Positions 9,779 to 18,523 of a DNA stretch of 64,000 nucleotides are shown here, piece after piece. The DNA lies in assembly GCF_016862075.1 (NCBI RefSeq), contig NZ_BOMG01000086.1, positions 1-64,000 of the forward strand, written 5' to 3'. The stretch is from Actinoplanes couchii (GTDB lineage: Bacteria; Actinomycetota; Actinomycetes; Mycobacteriales; Micromonosporaceae). Position 1 is the stretch's first letter. Each line of letters begins with the position of its first letter. The translations under genes and the position numbers were made by a program. The notes beneath the pieces were generated by a model, which was not told where the DNA came from, did no database searches, and was given only the letters and a program-made list of their open reading frames with translations.

Positions 9779-12076
9779 TTGACCGACACGCAACCGGCTG
9801 TGCGGCCGGTCGACCACCTACGCCGCGATCCAGTGCTGCGCGGACTGATCGGATTCACCCTCCTCGGGTGCCTGCTGTTCTTCCTGCTCAGCGGGCAACC
9901 GACGCGGCAGATCCAGGTCCTCTGGCTGGCGCAGGTGCCACTCGACGCGGCCCTCGCGCTCGGCGGATGGCGACTGCGGCGGCTCGCCCACAAGCGCTAC
10001 CGCCGCTTCTGGTCCATGATCGCCTTCGCCGGAGCCTCGTTCACGCTCGGTGACACCTACCATGCCCTACAGGTCTTGATCCGGCCCGGTGAACCGTCGC
10101 TCGCCGGAGGCACCGTGCAGACCGCGTTCTTCGCCATCGGCATGAGCAGCAACGTGATCGCATGCCTGATCTTCCCGCAGGGCCTGCGAACCGCCCGCGA
10201 ACGGTTCGTCTTCTGGCTCGACGCCACCACCGTACTGGTCGGCGGGGGCGTGGTCGCGTGGTGCTTCGCTTTCAACCCGCCCGATAGCAGCACCGACCGG
10301 GTCAACGCCAGCGTCACCGCGGCGCTGGTGCTGGTCGCGACGTTCTCCGCTACCAAGGTCGCGCTCATCCGCAATCCGCCGATGGCGCGGATAGCGGCCT
10401 GGCCGATGGTCTCCGCGGCGATGGTGCAGGGCGTCAGCACGTTGCTGCCCGGCGACTTCCAGACCCTTGATCACGCATACGTGTACGCGATCCGCCTGCT
10501 GCCGAGCGTCCTGATCGCCGTCGGCCCGTGGATCCAGGTCATCGTCCTGCGAGTCGGGGATCCCCGCTACACCGCCAAGCGCCGCCCCTACAGCCTCCTG
10601 CCGTACGGGATGATCGCCGTCACCTTCGTGGTGTTCTTCCAGGTGCTCCCGAACGCCGCGTCGTCCCAGCTGGTCGGCGCGACCATCGGCGTCGTGGTGA
10701 TCACCTTCCTGGTTGCCGGCCGCCAGCTGGTCGCCTTCCACGACAACATGAACCTGATCAGCCGCCTCGACGTGGCCCTCGGCGAACTACGAGACCAGGC
10801 CCTCTTTGACGGGCTTACCGGTCTCGCCAACCGCACCCACTTCAGCGCCGAGACCACCCGCCTGCTGACCACCGGATCGACGCTGCTGCTCATCGACCTG
10901 GACGACTTCAAGGCCGTCAACGACACGATGGGCCACGCAGCCGGCGACTCGCTGCTGATGGTCGTCGCGTCACGGCTGCGTGACGCGGCGGGCGACGACG
11001 CAGTGGTGTGCCGGCTCGGCGGCGACGAATTCGCCCTGCTACTGCCCGGCACCGGCCCGGACGGCGCTCAAGTGGTCGCCGGCGAGATCCTGCGCCTGCT
11101 CGCCGAGCCGATCGTGCTACTCCAGCACACCCTGACCACCCGGGCCAGCATCGGCATGGCCGAAGCCCGCCCCGGCGAGGACCCCTCCACCCTGCTCGCC
11201 AACGCCGACATCGCCATGTATGAGGCCAAACGTCGCGGCAAGGGCCAGTGGATCGCCTACACCAACGAGATGGGCGCCCGGATCAGCGCCGAGGCAGTCC
11301 TGATCCGTGAGCTCGACCAGGCCGTCGAACGCGACGAGTTCAGCCTGCTCTACCAGCCGATCGTGCGGCTCTCCGACGGCCGGCTGATGGGCGTCGAGTC
11401 ACTGATCCGCTGGAACCACCCGGTCCGTGGACTGGTGCCGCCGATCGAGTTCATCCCGGTCGCCGAACGCACCGCGCAGATCGTGGCGATCGGCCGCTGG
11501 GTGCTGCGCGAGGCCTGCCGCCAGGCCGCGGCCTGGACCCGTGAGTTCCCGGATGCACCCCCGCTGTACGTCGGCGTCAACGTCGCCGGACCGCAACTGC
11601 GCGACCCGAACCTGGTCGCCGACGTGGCGGCCGCCCTCGCCGCGACCGGCCTGCCCGCCGGAAGCCTCACCATCGAGGTCACCGAGACCGCCGTGCTCGA
11701 CGACGAACAGTCGCACGCCACCATGCTCGCGCTGCGCACCCTCGGGGTGAAACTCGCGCTTGACGACTTCGGCACCGCCGCCTCGTCGCTCGGCCTACTG
11801 CTCACCTGCCCGGTCAACTCGCTCAAACTGGACCGCTCGTTCGTCGAGTCGATCACCACGGTCAGCCGGCAGGCGGCGGTCGCCACCGCGGTCAGCCAGA
11901 TGGCGGCGGCGCTGGACTTCGGGTCGGTGGCCGAGGGCATCGAGACCGCCGAACAGCGTGACCTGCTGCGCGGGCTCGGCTACGAGTACGGGCAAGGCTA
12001 CCTTTGGTCACGGCCGGTCCCGGCCGAGCGGATCAGTGAACTACGCACGCACGAGCTCGCCGTCGCCACGTCGTAG
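9779..12076 (+). CDS. Membrane GGDEF-EAL cyclic-di-GMP protein with an ESL variant motif
   Basis: 765 residues. The first ~310 hold eight or so hydrophobic segments, with no PAS domain. GGDEF follows (DGLTGLANRTHF, DLDDFKAVND, RLGGDEFALLL intact; no RxxD inhibitory site), then EAL. In the EAL domain the signature glutamate motif is ESL (GVESLIRW), and DDFGTG reads DDFGTA; the other ligands (GVNVAGPQL, EVTETAVL, KLDRSFV, AEGIET) are kept. ESL variants are known among active phosphodiesterases, but loop 6 with FGTA may lower activity. The start is a TTG at 9779, supported by GGAGAGG 8 nt upstream. It is followed at once by a broken STAS gene. Confidence 0.93.
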   Translation: MTDTQPAVRPVDHLRRDPVLRGLIGFTLLGCLLFFLLSGQPTRQIQVLWLAQVPLDAALALGGWRLRRLAHKRYRRFWSMIAFAGASFTLGDTYHALQVLIRPGEPSLAGGTVQTAFFAIGMSSNVIACLIFPQGLRTARERFVFWLDATTVLVGGGVVAWCFAFNPPDSSTDRVNASVTAALVLVATFSATKVALIRNPPMARIAAWPMVSAAMVQGVSTLLPGDFQTLDHAYVYAIRLLPSVLIAVGPWIQVIVLRVGDPRYTAKRRPYSLLPYGMIAVTFVVFFQVLPNAASSQLVGATIGVVVITFLVAGRQLVAFHDNMNLISRLDVALGELRDQALFDGLTGLANRTHFSAETTRLLTTGSTLLLIDLDDFKAVNDTMGHAAGDSLLMVVASRLRDAAGDDAVVCRLGGDEFALLLPGTGPDGAQVVAGEILRLLAEPIVLLQHTLTTRASIGMAEARPGEDPSTLLANADIAMYEAKRRGKGQWIAYTNEMGARISAEAVLIRELDQAVERDEFSLLYQPIVRLSDGRLMGVESLIRWNHPVRGLVPPIEFIPVAERTAQIVAIGRWVLREACRQAAAWTREFPDAPPLYVGVNVAGPQLRDPNLVADVAAALAATGLPAGSLTIEVTETAVLDDEQSHATMLALRTLGVKLALDDFGTAASSLGLLLTCPVNSLKLDRSFVESITTVSRQAAVATAVSQMAAALDFGSVAEGIETAEQRDLLRGLGYEYGQGYLWSRPVPAERISELRTHELAVATS

Positions 12077-12091
12077 CCGTTCGCCACGCCG

Positions 12092-12471
12092 GTGGACGGC
12101 CTCGGTCAGCTCAGAGAGCTGACCAATTGGAAGTCGGTGCCAAACCTGGCCACGGGCGGCGGCCAGGCCGGTCCACGGCGCTGGAGCCCAAGGTCAGCCG
12201 GTGCGGCCGGGCGGTTCAGAATCGCCGCCGATCAAGACTCTGCGGTGGTGTCCTTGTCCATACGCGGCGAGGTCGACGCGGACAATGCCACGCATCTCTC
12301 ACATCTGATCTGCGCGGCAAGCGACTCCATCGGTAACCGGGTTGTCTGGATATCGGCGGTGTCACCCTTCGCGGTGCGGCAGGTATGACGGCTCTAGTCA
12401 AGAAACACAGACGCGTAGAAACCGCCGGTCAACAACTTCTACCAGTGTTGACATCACACCCAGTGGTGTGA
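12092..12471 (+). pseudogene. STAS-domain anti-sigma factor antagonist, frameshifted
   Basis: From a GTG at 12092 the frame encodes a variable N-terminus and then the first half of a STAS domain (FRIAADQDSAVVSLSIRGEVDAD, then SHLICAASDS). Near 12348 a one-base loss breaks the core strand. Restored by one base, the text reads VVLDIGGVTLRGAAGMTALV and runs to a TGA at 12469-12471. The phosphorylatable Ser position of antagonists is Arg-Gly here (LRGAAG), so even before the frameshift it may not have been a classic SpoIIAA/RsbV substrate. It follows the GGDEF-EAL stop by 15 bp. It belongs to the same functional theme as the STAS and ATPase genes at 15.0-15.9 kb. Confidence 0.7.
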
Positions 12472-12728
12472 GAACCCCCCCGCTCTCCCACCTCCTACCC
12501 ACCGCGTCAATGTCGGCTGCGGGCGCCGTACAACGACGCTTTCAGCGAGGTCGATCCGGTCTCGGCTGACCGATTGGCACCATGATGACGTCTCCCCACG
12601 TCCTGAGAAGTGGAACGCTCGCAATCCTCAACTTGGAGACACTGCTGCCGAAGAAGCTGAACGGGATCAACATCATTCACGCGCCACAGGGGTTCAACTC
12701 GCACACGGACGACGTCTCGGAGGCTTCC

Positions 12729-13034
12729 GTGCCGGCAGAAACGCTTCAGAGTGACGAACTCGCCCGGCCCACCGTGGCTGACGCGCTAGTGATGGTTCAT
12801 CGCACACACGGCTCGAAAGCCGCAGCGGTGTGGCAACGCCTCCTCGCCGATACCGGGCTCGCTGGACATGAGACCGACGACGACTCCCTCCGCCTCCTAC
12901 TGACAGCGATGGCCGACCACGACCCGGTCAGCAAAATTAGGGCACGTGCCCTGCTCGCGCGCCTCAGCAGCTTCAACCACATCCGCGATCGACGGCCGTA
13001 CGCAGCACGGAGCGCATCCCATGAATACCGTTGA
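12729..13034 (+). CDS. Small hypothetical protein paired with GAF protein
   Basis: I do not know a named family. The chosen start, GTG 12729, has GGAGG 5 nt upstream and gives 101 residues. Two ATGs at 12582/12585 in the same frame lack a ribosome site and would add 49 low-complexity residues. The product is soluble and mostly helical, with the conserved-looking stretch VMVHRTHGSKAAAVWQRLL and an acidic patch GHETDDDSLR. It overlaps the following GAF gene by 14 bp, so the two are translationally coupled and probably work together. Similar short proteins upstream of GAF genes occur in actinomycetes from memory; their role is unknown. Confidence 0.7.
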   Translation: MPAETLQSDELARPTVADALVMVHRTHGSKAAAVWQRLLADTGLAGHETDDDSLRLLLTAMADHDPVSKIRARALLARLSSFNHIRDRRPYAARSASHEYR

Positions 13035-13557
13035 CGTCTTTGAACGCCTCGACGACACCAGTGACTATCTGAATGGACTCGATAACCCGGCACGCATGAA
13101 AACGCTTGCTGCCATCGACATCGACAATCCGACACTGCGCGAGAAGCTGGACGCAATCAGCGCCCGGACCGCACGCCGACTCGGAGTACCGACCAGCCTG
13201 ACCACCCTGGTGCTCGACACGGCACAGATCATCCCCGGCTCACACGGCCTGACCGGATGGCTGGCCGACGCAGCCGCTACTCCGATCGAATGGTCGTTCT
13301 GCGCCCGCACCGTCGCCACCGGCCAGCCTTACATCGTCCCAGACACCGCCACGGATCCGGTGCAAGTCGACAACCCACTCGTCACCAGGGATGGCATCGC
13401 CAGCTACGCAGGAGTTCCGCTCGCCGTAGACGGTCAGATCGTAGGGGCACACTGCGTGCTCGTTAATGAAGTTCACACGTTCAACGACGCCGACCTCACC
13501 GAACTTCGTGCCGCCGCCGAGGAAGTCACCGCACTGCTGAGCGAGTACCGCGTATAA
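13021..13557 (+). CDS. GAF-domain protein
   Basis: A single-domain GAF protein of 178 residues. The GAF fold spans about residues 30-170, with the usual blocks: TALVLDTAQIIPG-like strand, WSFCARTVATGQPYIVPD, and a SYAGVPLAVDGQIVGAHCVL core. GAF domains bind small ligands or chromophores; the Cys in SFCARTV and the one in GAHCVL are candidate redox or chromophore residues. There is no output domain, so it must act through a partner, most likely the 101-residue protein it overlaps by 14 bp. The ATG at 13021 is clear. Nearby RsbQ-, STAS- and RsbW-like genes suggest a stress-signalling role, which is inference. Confidence 0.88.
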   Translation: MNTVDVFERLDDTSDYLNGLDNPARMKTLAAIDIDNPTLREKLDAISARTARRLGVPTSLTTLVLDTAQIIPGSHGLTGWLADAAATPIEWSFCARTVATGQPYIVPDTATDPVQVDNPLVTRDGIASYAGVPLAVDGQIVGAHCVLVNEVHTFNDADLTELRAAAEEVTALLSEYRV

Positions 13558-13863
13558 GGGTGCGACGAATTCAACAACCCGTTTCGTGCGCCCCACTTCG
13601 CTGGAGCACCAGCCGCTGAGATCGAGGTCATCGAGGTCGGTGGCGTCGATGAGTACAGCCGCCTCTGCCTCATCAACCATTCTAAGCGGACTCGGACCCC
13701 CTTACTGGTAGACATGCAGGCACAGGTCATGGCTCTCCTAGGGCGCCACAGACCATCGAAGATCATTCTCGCGGCGGCGCGCGGTGCCGGGCTCAGGGTC
13801 GAGCCATCTGCTGGCGCGGTCCATTCCGCGCCGAGACCGCTGTTCTCTCTGCGCGCACGGTAA
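13558..13863 (+). other. Open frame continuing in phase after the GAF stop codon
   Basis: Directly after the TAA of the GAF gene, the same frame stays open for 101 codons to a TAA at 13861-13863. The text looks protein-like (IEVIEVGGVDEYSRLCLI, MQAQVMALLGRHRPSKIILA) and uses GC-rich third bases, but it has no ATG or GTG before 13712. It could be the tail of a once longer protein cut off by a new stop codon, or a chance open frame. I recognise no domain. Confidence 0.35.
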
Positions 13864-13886
13864 GCCCGCACGCGCTGCGGATCGGA

Positions 13887-14702
13887 TCAGCCGCGGGTCA
13901 GGTACGCCTGGATCACGTCGATGGTCTCTTCAGGGGCACTGAGATTGGGGCAGTGCCCGGTGGCGTTCATGACAACGAAAGTACTGTCCTGAAGATGGTC
14001 GCTGACGTATCGCCCGACGGCGTGCGAGGCAATGATGTCGTCGGTGCACTGCATCACCAGCGACGGTGTACGGACCTCCGCGAGGTCGGACCGGTTGTCC
14101 GACCGGAAGGTGACCCGGGCGAATTTCCTGGCGATGACCGGGTCGGTGGCACAGAAGCTGTTGACGAGTTCTTGGCTCAGCTCCGGCCGTTGGGGATTCG
14201 CCATGATCATGGGGGCGATGACGCTGGACCAGCCGAGATAGTTGCTGTCAAGGGCGGCCATCATCTCGTCGATATCAGCGTGGCTGAAGCCACCTTTGTA
14301 GTCGCCATCGTCGATGTAGGACGGGGAGGGGCCGACGAGGATCAGCTCGGCGAAACGCCCGGGCTCACGGATCGCGGCCAGAACACCGATCATGGCGCTG
14401 ACGGAATGACCGACAAAGACAACGTCGTGCAGGTCGAGCACATGCACGATCTCCAGAACGTCGGTGGCATACCCGTCCAGGGCGGCGTATTTGGTGTCGT
14501 CGTAGGCGCTGAGGTCCGAGCGGCCGACACCGACGTGATCGAACAGCACCACTCGGTAGGTATCGGTGAACGCCGGTGCGACCAGCCGCCACATGTTCTG
14601 ATCACAGCCGTAGCCGTGAGAGAAGATCATCGGCTGGCCACCCGGCGCACCACTGATCTCCACGGCATGCCGGCGCATAACGGCATCGAAGGTCCTAGTC
14701 AT
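13887..14702 (-). CDS. rsbQ: RsbQ-like alpha/beta hydrolase
   Basis: A 271-residue alpha/beta hydrolase that follows Bacillus RsbQ almost block by block: GYGCDQNMWRLVAPAF, VLFDHVGVGRSDL, DGYATDVLEI, FVGHSVSAMIGVLA, GPSPSYIDD, FCATDPVIARKFA and CTDDIIA, ending in TGHCPNLSAPEETI. The catalytic triad is Ser100 (GHSVS), Asp near 221 and His near 250. RsbQ binds or hydrolyses an unknown small hydrophobic molecule and is needed for the RsbP phosphatase to release sigma-B under energy stress; plant D14/KAI2 receptors share the fold. No RsbP-type PP2C gene is present in this window. A GAF gene lies just upstream on the other strand, and STAS and RsbW-like genes follow. Confidence 0.85.
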   Translation of the reverse strand: MTRTFDAVMRRHAVEISGAPGGQPMIFSHGYGCDQNMWRLVAPAFTDTYRVVLFDHVGVGRSDLSAYDDTKYAALDGYATDVLEIVHVLDLHDVVFVGHSVSAMIGVLAAIREPGRFAELILVGPSPSYIDDGDYKGGFSHADIDEMMAALDSNYLGWSSVIAPMIMANPQRPELSQELVNSFCATDPVIARKFARVTFRSDNRSDLAEVRTPSLVMQCTDDIIASHAVGRYVSDHLQDSTFVVMNATGHCPNLSAPEETIDVIQAYLTRG

Positions 14703-15023
14703 CCCTATCGCCTTTCACTCGGCGTCCATCATCTAATACCAAGCAGGGACGTCGCCTGCTGGAGTGGTGGCGTAGCGGTCTCGACGGCATTGACGTCCCT
14801 CGGATGAACTGACCAGAGGCCGGGACGAACCGAGCGGCGCGGCGGCCGCCAGGTCGGCAAGATCGCTGCCGGGGCGACTTGGCCGGCGGCGAAGTGGTGG
14901 ATCTGTTCACGGAGCCGTTCAGCGGCCTGGCCCGTAAGCAGAACTCCCAAGAAGAGGAAGCGTTCAGGCTTCAAGGCCGCCTATCGGACTTTTACGTCGA
15001 TCGGTGCATTGGCTTCGCCGGCC
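14703..15023. other. Gap of about 320 bases, possible small relic
   Basis: A minus-strand frame at 14729-14974 (TTG start) reads RFLFLGVLLTGQAAERLREQ and could be a fragment of an old gene, but no family can be named and there is no clear ribosome site. The first ~25 bases next to 14702 carry the ribosome site of the RsbQ-like gene (AAAGG about 13 bases upstream of its ATG). Nothing else is visible. Confidence 0.4.
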
Positions 15024-15398
15024 TCACGGTGCGGCCCCCGGGTGCTGCCGAGGTCGGGGGATGTCGAGGTGGAAGAGGTCCTGTAAGTCCAGGACCCGCA
15101 GCACGCGTTGGATCATGGTGTTGACGTTGATCAGCCGGAAGATCGTGCCGGTGTTCTGGGCGGCGAAAAAGCCGTCGAGGAGAGCACTGATGGCCTCGGA
15201 GTCGATGAAGGTGACCTCGGCGAGGTCGACGATGAGCCGGCCGGGCCGGTCGCGGTCGATGACGGTCAGCAGGGCGTCACGTAGTTCGTCGCGGGCGGCG
15301 AGGTCGAGTTCCCCCGCGAGCAGGATCAGGCTCTCGCGGATCCCGTCGGCGTTGACCCAGCCGGGCCCGCTGCTGATGGTGAAGTAGTTCTGATCCAC
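15024..15398 (-). CDS. STAS-domain anti-sigma factor antagonist
   Basis: A 124-residue RsbV/SpoIIAA-type protein. The STAS core GRLIVDLAEVTFIDSEAISALL carries the phosphorylatable Ser near residue 67 in the DSEAI context. The dephosphorylated form would bind an anti-sigma ATPase and free its sigma factor. The start GTG at 15398 fits the family length; the longer upstream frame is a shadow of the ATPase region. The matching anti-sigma ATPase gene lies 112 bp upstream on the same strand, so the two form a natural antagonist/kinase pair. The C-terminus is short and rich in Pro and Arg. Confidence 0.88.
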   Translation of the reverse strand: MDQNYFTISSGPGWVNADGIRESLILLAGELDLAARDELRDALLTVIDRDRPGRLIVDLAEVTFIDSEAISALLDGFFAAQNTGTIFRLINVNTMIQRVLRVLDLQDLFHLDIPRPRQHPGAAP

Positions 15399-15510
15399 GG
15401 ATGTTTGTCTACCAGCAAGTAACCGCCGTTTTTTGGAGATTGCGCGTCGGTTCTTACACGTGTCGATATCGCGACGGCTGGTGGCAGCTACCAGCGGTAC
15501 CTGGTGGGGT

Positions 15511-15942
15511 TCAGGGGGTGAAGAGGAAGCTGGCCCAGACGCGTTTGGCGGTATCGGCGGTGTACCAGCCGATGATGGAGGCGAACGCCCGGGCCAGGTG
15601 CAGGCCGCGGCCACCGGCGTCGGCCTGCTGGATGTCGGCGAGTTCGGGGAGGGTGCTGAGGTCGTGGTCGGCGACGTCGAGGACGAACCGGTCCCCGGTG
15701 GGCAGCAGGCGGACGACAGTGGGTGCCAAGCCATGCCTGAGGGCGTTGTTGACCGGTTCGGTGACGACCAGGATCATGCGATCCGGGATGTCGCTCAGTG
15801 ACTCCCGCGTGTGCTCGTTGAGTGCGCCGATCAGCCCGGCACGCAACGCGCGCAGCCGATCAGAGATCCAGTACCCACGTCGTCGGCTCTGTCCTTTGAG
15901 ACCGCTACGGAAGTAGTAGTCCGATATCCCAAACCGACTAAC
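15511..15942 (-). CDS. RsbW-like anti-sigma factor ATPase (start unresolved)
   Basis: The C-terminal 120 residues form a GHKL ATPase of the anti-sigma type: N box TEPVNNALRHG, G1 VADHD, G2 AGGRGLHLA and a typical end WASFLF. It should phosphorylate the neighbouring STAS antagonist and hold a sigma factor. The N-terminal boundary is uncertain. Homologous text begins around GYWISDRLRALRAGL, but no ATG or GTG lies in frame just upstream of it; the nearest in-frame TTG would remove the first helix, and the distant ATGs are inside a region read by the opposite-strand XRE relic. The upper limit given is where the convincing sequence stops. The start may have been lost, or a rare codon is used. Confidence 0.75.
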   Translation of the reverse strand, partial: VSRFGISDYYFRSGLKGQSRRRGYWISDRLRALRAGLIGALNEHTRESLSDIPDRMILVVTEPVNNALRHGLAPTVVRLLPTGDRFVLDVADHDLSTLPELADIQQADAGGRGLHLARAFASIIGWYTADTAKRVWASFLFTP

Positions 15943-16850
15943 GTGGCGAGGGTAACGCCATCGGCGACGTCTCCCACACCCGGTGTCGGCGCAGCCATCG
16001 CGACACACCGGCGCGTATCCGGCATCACGCAAGCCCAGCTCGCGGCATGCATCAACAAAGTCCATGCAGCGGGTGTCCGCCGTCGAGCAGGGACGAAAAC
16101 ACGCCGAACGGCTCACCGACCTGATCAACATCGCCACTGTGCTGGCGTGTGGTGTCGGCGCCCTTCATCGGACAGCAGTTCGACTCCTTAACCTCAGGGA
16201 CACGCCGGGTTCCGCGGGCCGAGGCCGTCGCCGCCGGCCGAGCCGTGATCATGCGTGCCGCGGTGCCCGCCACTGATCGCCGCGACATCCCTGACCTTGA
16301 AACCGCCGGCAGCCGGGTCACTGGGGCATAGTCGATCTGGCACGGCTCCCCGGTCGCACACTCCGCGCTGGCCGCTTACCGTCGTCCCTGCTGGATGACC
16401 CGATCGCTGCGCACCGCGCCGCCTCCGACCGTCAGCAAGCCGCCCAGCCACTGGCCGTGGCGTATGAAAACACTTGCCAGTGGCCGCCACATCCGCGACG
16501 AAGAGCTGACCTGGATCGCAGCCGACCGGGCGATGTCGGCTGCCCGCGAGCCGCCGACCCACACCTGATCGCCCTCGGCGCATGGGCGCAGTCCGCGTCC
16601 TACCGGCGGGCAGGCCAGCAGGACTACGAAACAAATCGACCGTTGTGCCGCCGAGCACAGATCAGCGGGAACTTCACCCTCGCCTGCACGACACCTGGTC
16701 ACGTCAACCAGCTCATGTGGAGGAGTTCTCACTCGGTAACCACCTGGGATGCGGCCGACCGCCGGCCGTTCCACAGCCGAGAAAGTGAGACGAGCTATCC
16801 GGTCCCGCAAAGCTCCCATACGGGGACTCCGAGGTGTCAGTAGGCCGCCT
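15943..16850 (+). pseudogene. XRE-family regulator broken by several frameshifts
   Basis: Read across frames, this stretch encodes one regulator. A GTG at 15943 leads to the helix-turn-helix VGAAIATHRRVSGITQAQLA. After a shift near 16065 comes VSAVEQGRKHAERLTDLINIA, and later IWHGSPVAHSALAAYRR up to a shift. Next follow SLLDDPIAAHRAASDRQQAA, then another shift to LASGRHIRDEELTWIAADRA, and then HLIALGAWAQSASYRRAGQQ. The order matches actinomycete XRE proteins with a C-terminal helical repeat domain of 350-400 residues. At least four frameshifts and one stop make it non-functional. It is divergent from the ATPase gene. The exact 3' limit is unclear. Confidence 0.6.
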
Positions 16851-16861
16851 CGTCTCAATGG

Positions 16862-17836
16862 TCAGGCGGTGTTGTCGGCCACGGCGGTGCGGATGGTATC
16901 GGCATTGGCTTCGGCGACGGAGACGTCGTAGGTGAGGTCAGGGTCGCCTGCCGGGCGGGGCACGCAGAGCAGCAGCGCCTGGTGCTGGATCGTCACTTCC
17001 AGGTTGGTGCCGGCGTCGATCAGATCGCCGTCGAGTTGGCGAGGCTGCGGTCGGGTGCTGCGGATCAGAACGTGCTGTGCGGTGAAGGTTTCCATTCGCG
17101 GGACGCGATCTCTGCGGCGTAGTACCGCCCAGCCCATCGCAATCCAGTGACCAAGGTTGTTCGGGCTCAGGATGGCGACGTCGAGTTTCCCGTCGTCCGG
17201 GTGGGCCTCGCTGAGGAGCCGGACGCCGCCCTGCAGCCGGCCCACGTTACCGATGATCACCGAGCGGGGCCGCCGGCGCAGTGGTTGGCCGCCGTCCAAC
17301 TGGATGAGGACCCGCATCGGGTTGGACAGTAGATGCTTGGCGGCGCCACCGACGTAGGCCAGCCAACCAATATGCTTTTTAGCGACATCAGAGGTGCCTT
17401 CGAGCATCTGGGCATCGAAGCCCATCCCTGCCATCACGGCGAAACGCTGCTCACCGACCACGCCGACATCGATACGTTTACGGCCGCCCTCGATAGCGAC
17501 CTCGACGCCGGTAGCGGCATCGGTGCCCAGGCCCAGGTTCGCAGCCAGGAGGTTGCCCGTACCGGCGGGCAGTACGGCCAGAGCAACGTCGGTCCCGGCC
17601 AACGCGGTCACGACCGCCATGACCGTGCCATCACCGCCACAAGCGAAGATCAACTCGGCACCCTCGGCGATCGCCTGCAGGGCTTGCCCGCGGCCGGCGT
17701 CGTCTTCGCTGGTCTCGTGCCAGCTCGGTTCGGGCCACCCGGCAGTAGCCAGACCCTCAATGACGGTGCGTCGTAGAACTTCGAGATCGCCGACCTTGAC
17801 GGGATTGAACACTACGGCGGAACGCGGACCAGTCAT
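16862..17836 (-). CDS. Diacylglycerol kinase-family lipid kinase (YegS/DgkB-like)
   Basis: A 324-residue DAGK-catalytic-domain protein. It keeps the family marks: VVFNPVKVGD at the N-terminus, the nucleotide-binding FACGGDGTVMAV, PAGTGNLLAANLG, and the C-terminal beta-sandwich with GNVGRLQGGVRLL and QLDGDLI. It would transfer phosphate from ATP to a lipid such as diacylglycerol, ceramide or a sphingoid base; the substrate cannot be told apart by eye. There is no membrane segment, so it works at the membrane surface from the cytoplasm. It is the last well-formed gene before the tRNA pair, with no operon partners. Confidence 0.9.
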   Translation of the reverse strand: MTGPRSAVVFNPVKVGDLEVLRRTVIEGLATAGWPEPSWHETSEDDAGRGQALQAIAEGAELIFACGGDGTVMAVVTALAGTDVALAVLPAGTGNLLAANLGLGTDAATGVEVAIEGGRKRIDVGVVGEQRFAVMAGMGFDAQMLEGTSDVAKKHIGWLAYVGGAAKHLLSNPMRVLIQLDGGQPLRRRPRSVIIGNVGRLQGGVRLLSEAHPDDGKLDVAILSPNNLGHWIAMGWAVLRRRDRVPRMETFTAQHVLIRSTRPQPRQLDGDLIDAGTNLEVTIQHQALLLCVPRPAGDPDLTYDVSVAEANADTIRTAVADNTA

Positions 17837-18523
17837 ACCACCGTTAGTGCCCCGGGATGCGGGCAGACAATCCGCAAGAGCCGACCAGTCACCGAACCAG
17901 CGGGCCCCATCGCCGTCGCGTTGTGCTGACGGCTGAGAACGGCGATCGTGCAGACCAACAATGCCTGCTCGTCAACGGCGGCTGCCAGCCTGCCGGCCGC
18001 GCTCGCCGACACCAGCGAGGCGCTGCGCCTACCATCCGAAGTGCCGAGCGGCGGGGCACCTTCGTGAGGTTCCCCCCAGCGATCACCTCCTCTGTCAGAC
18101 GCACGAATGAGTCCGTTGGAAATCTGTCAGATCGGGGAGTGTTCGTCGCAGCCGGCAAGAACGGCGTGGCCCCGAATTCCGGGCTGTTCGACCTGGCCCG
18201 TCCTTGCCGACGGCGGTGCCGCACCTTCATCGCAGAGCGCTCCTCCGCATTCGACTTTCTGACCTGGAATCAGATGGTCGGAACCGCCCGCCGCTCAGTC
18301 GCTCAGGGCCCTGAGCTGGGGCAATAGGCTTCGCAACCGCATGGCTTCCCACATTCCAAGCGCCCTTATCCCGGATTATGGAAAGTGGTGACCGAATGGT
18401 GATCGGCTGTCCGAAATTCGAACGAACGCTCCGATCACCCAGTAAATGGCCCCTGAGCTGCGAAAACGTGGGTCTCGATCTTGCCCCACACGTGCCCCAC
18501 ACGATCCACACAGGCCAAACAAA
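17837..18523. other. Non-coding gap of about 690 bases before the tRNA pair
   Basis: No supportable gene. At about 18450-18477 the sequence CTGAGCTGCGAAAACG and a following TCTCGATCTTG resemble the arm of the tRNA-Arg terminator and its flank (CTGAGCTGCGTTTTCG, CTCTTGATCTTG), as if this flank had been duplicated. A doubled TGCCCCACACG follows at 18482-18504. This would fit an old attachment-site or insertion scar, but no integrase is present here. Confidence 0.4.

Noticed and set aside
1-18500. A prophage or intact conjugative element
   Set aside because: No structural, replication, relaxase or FtsK-like transfer genes are present; only small transposase relics and decayed regulators are visible.
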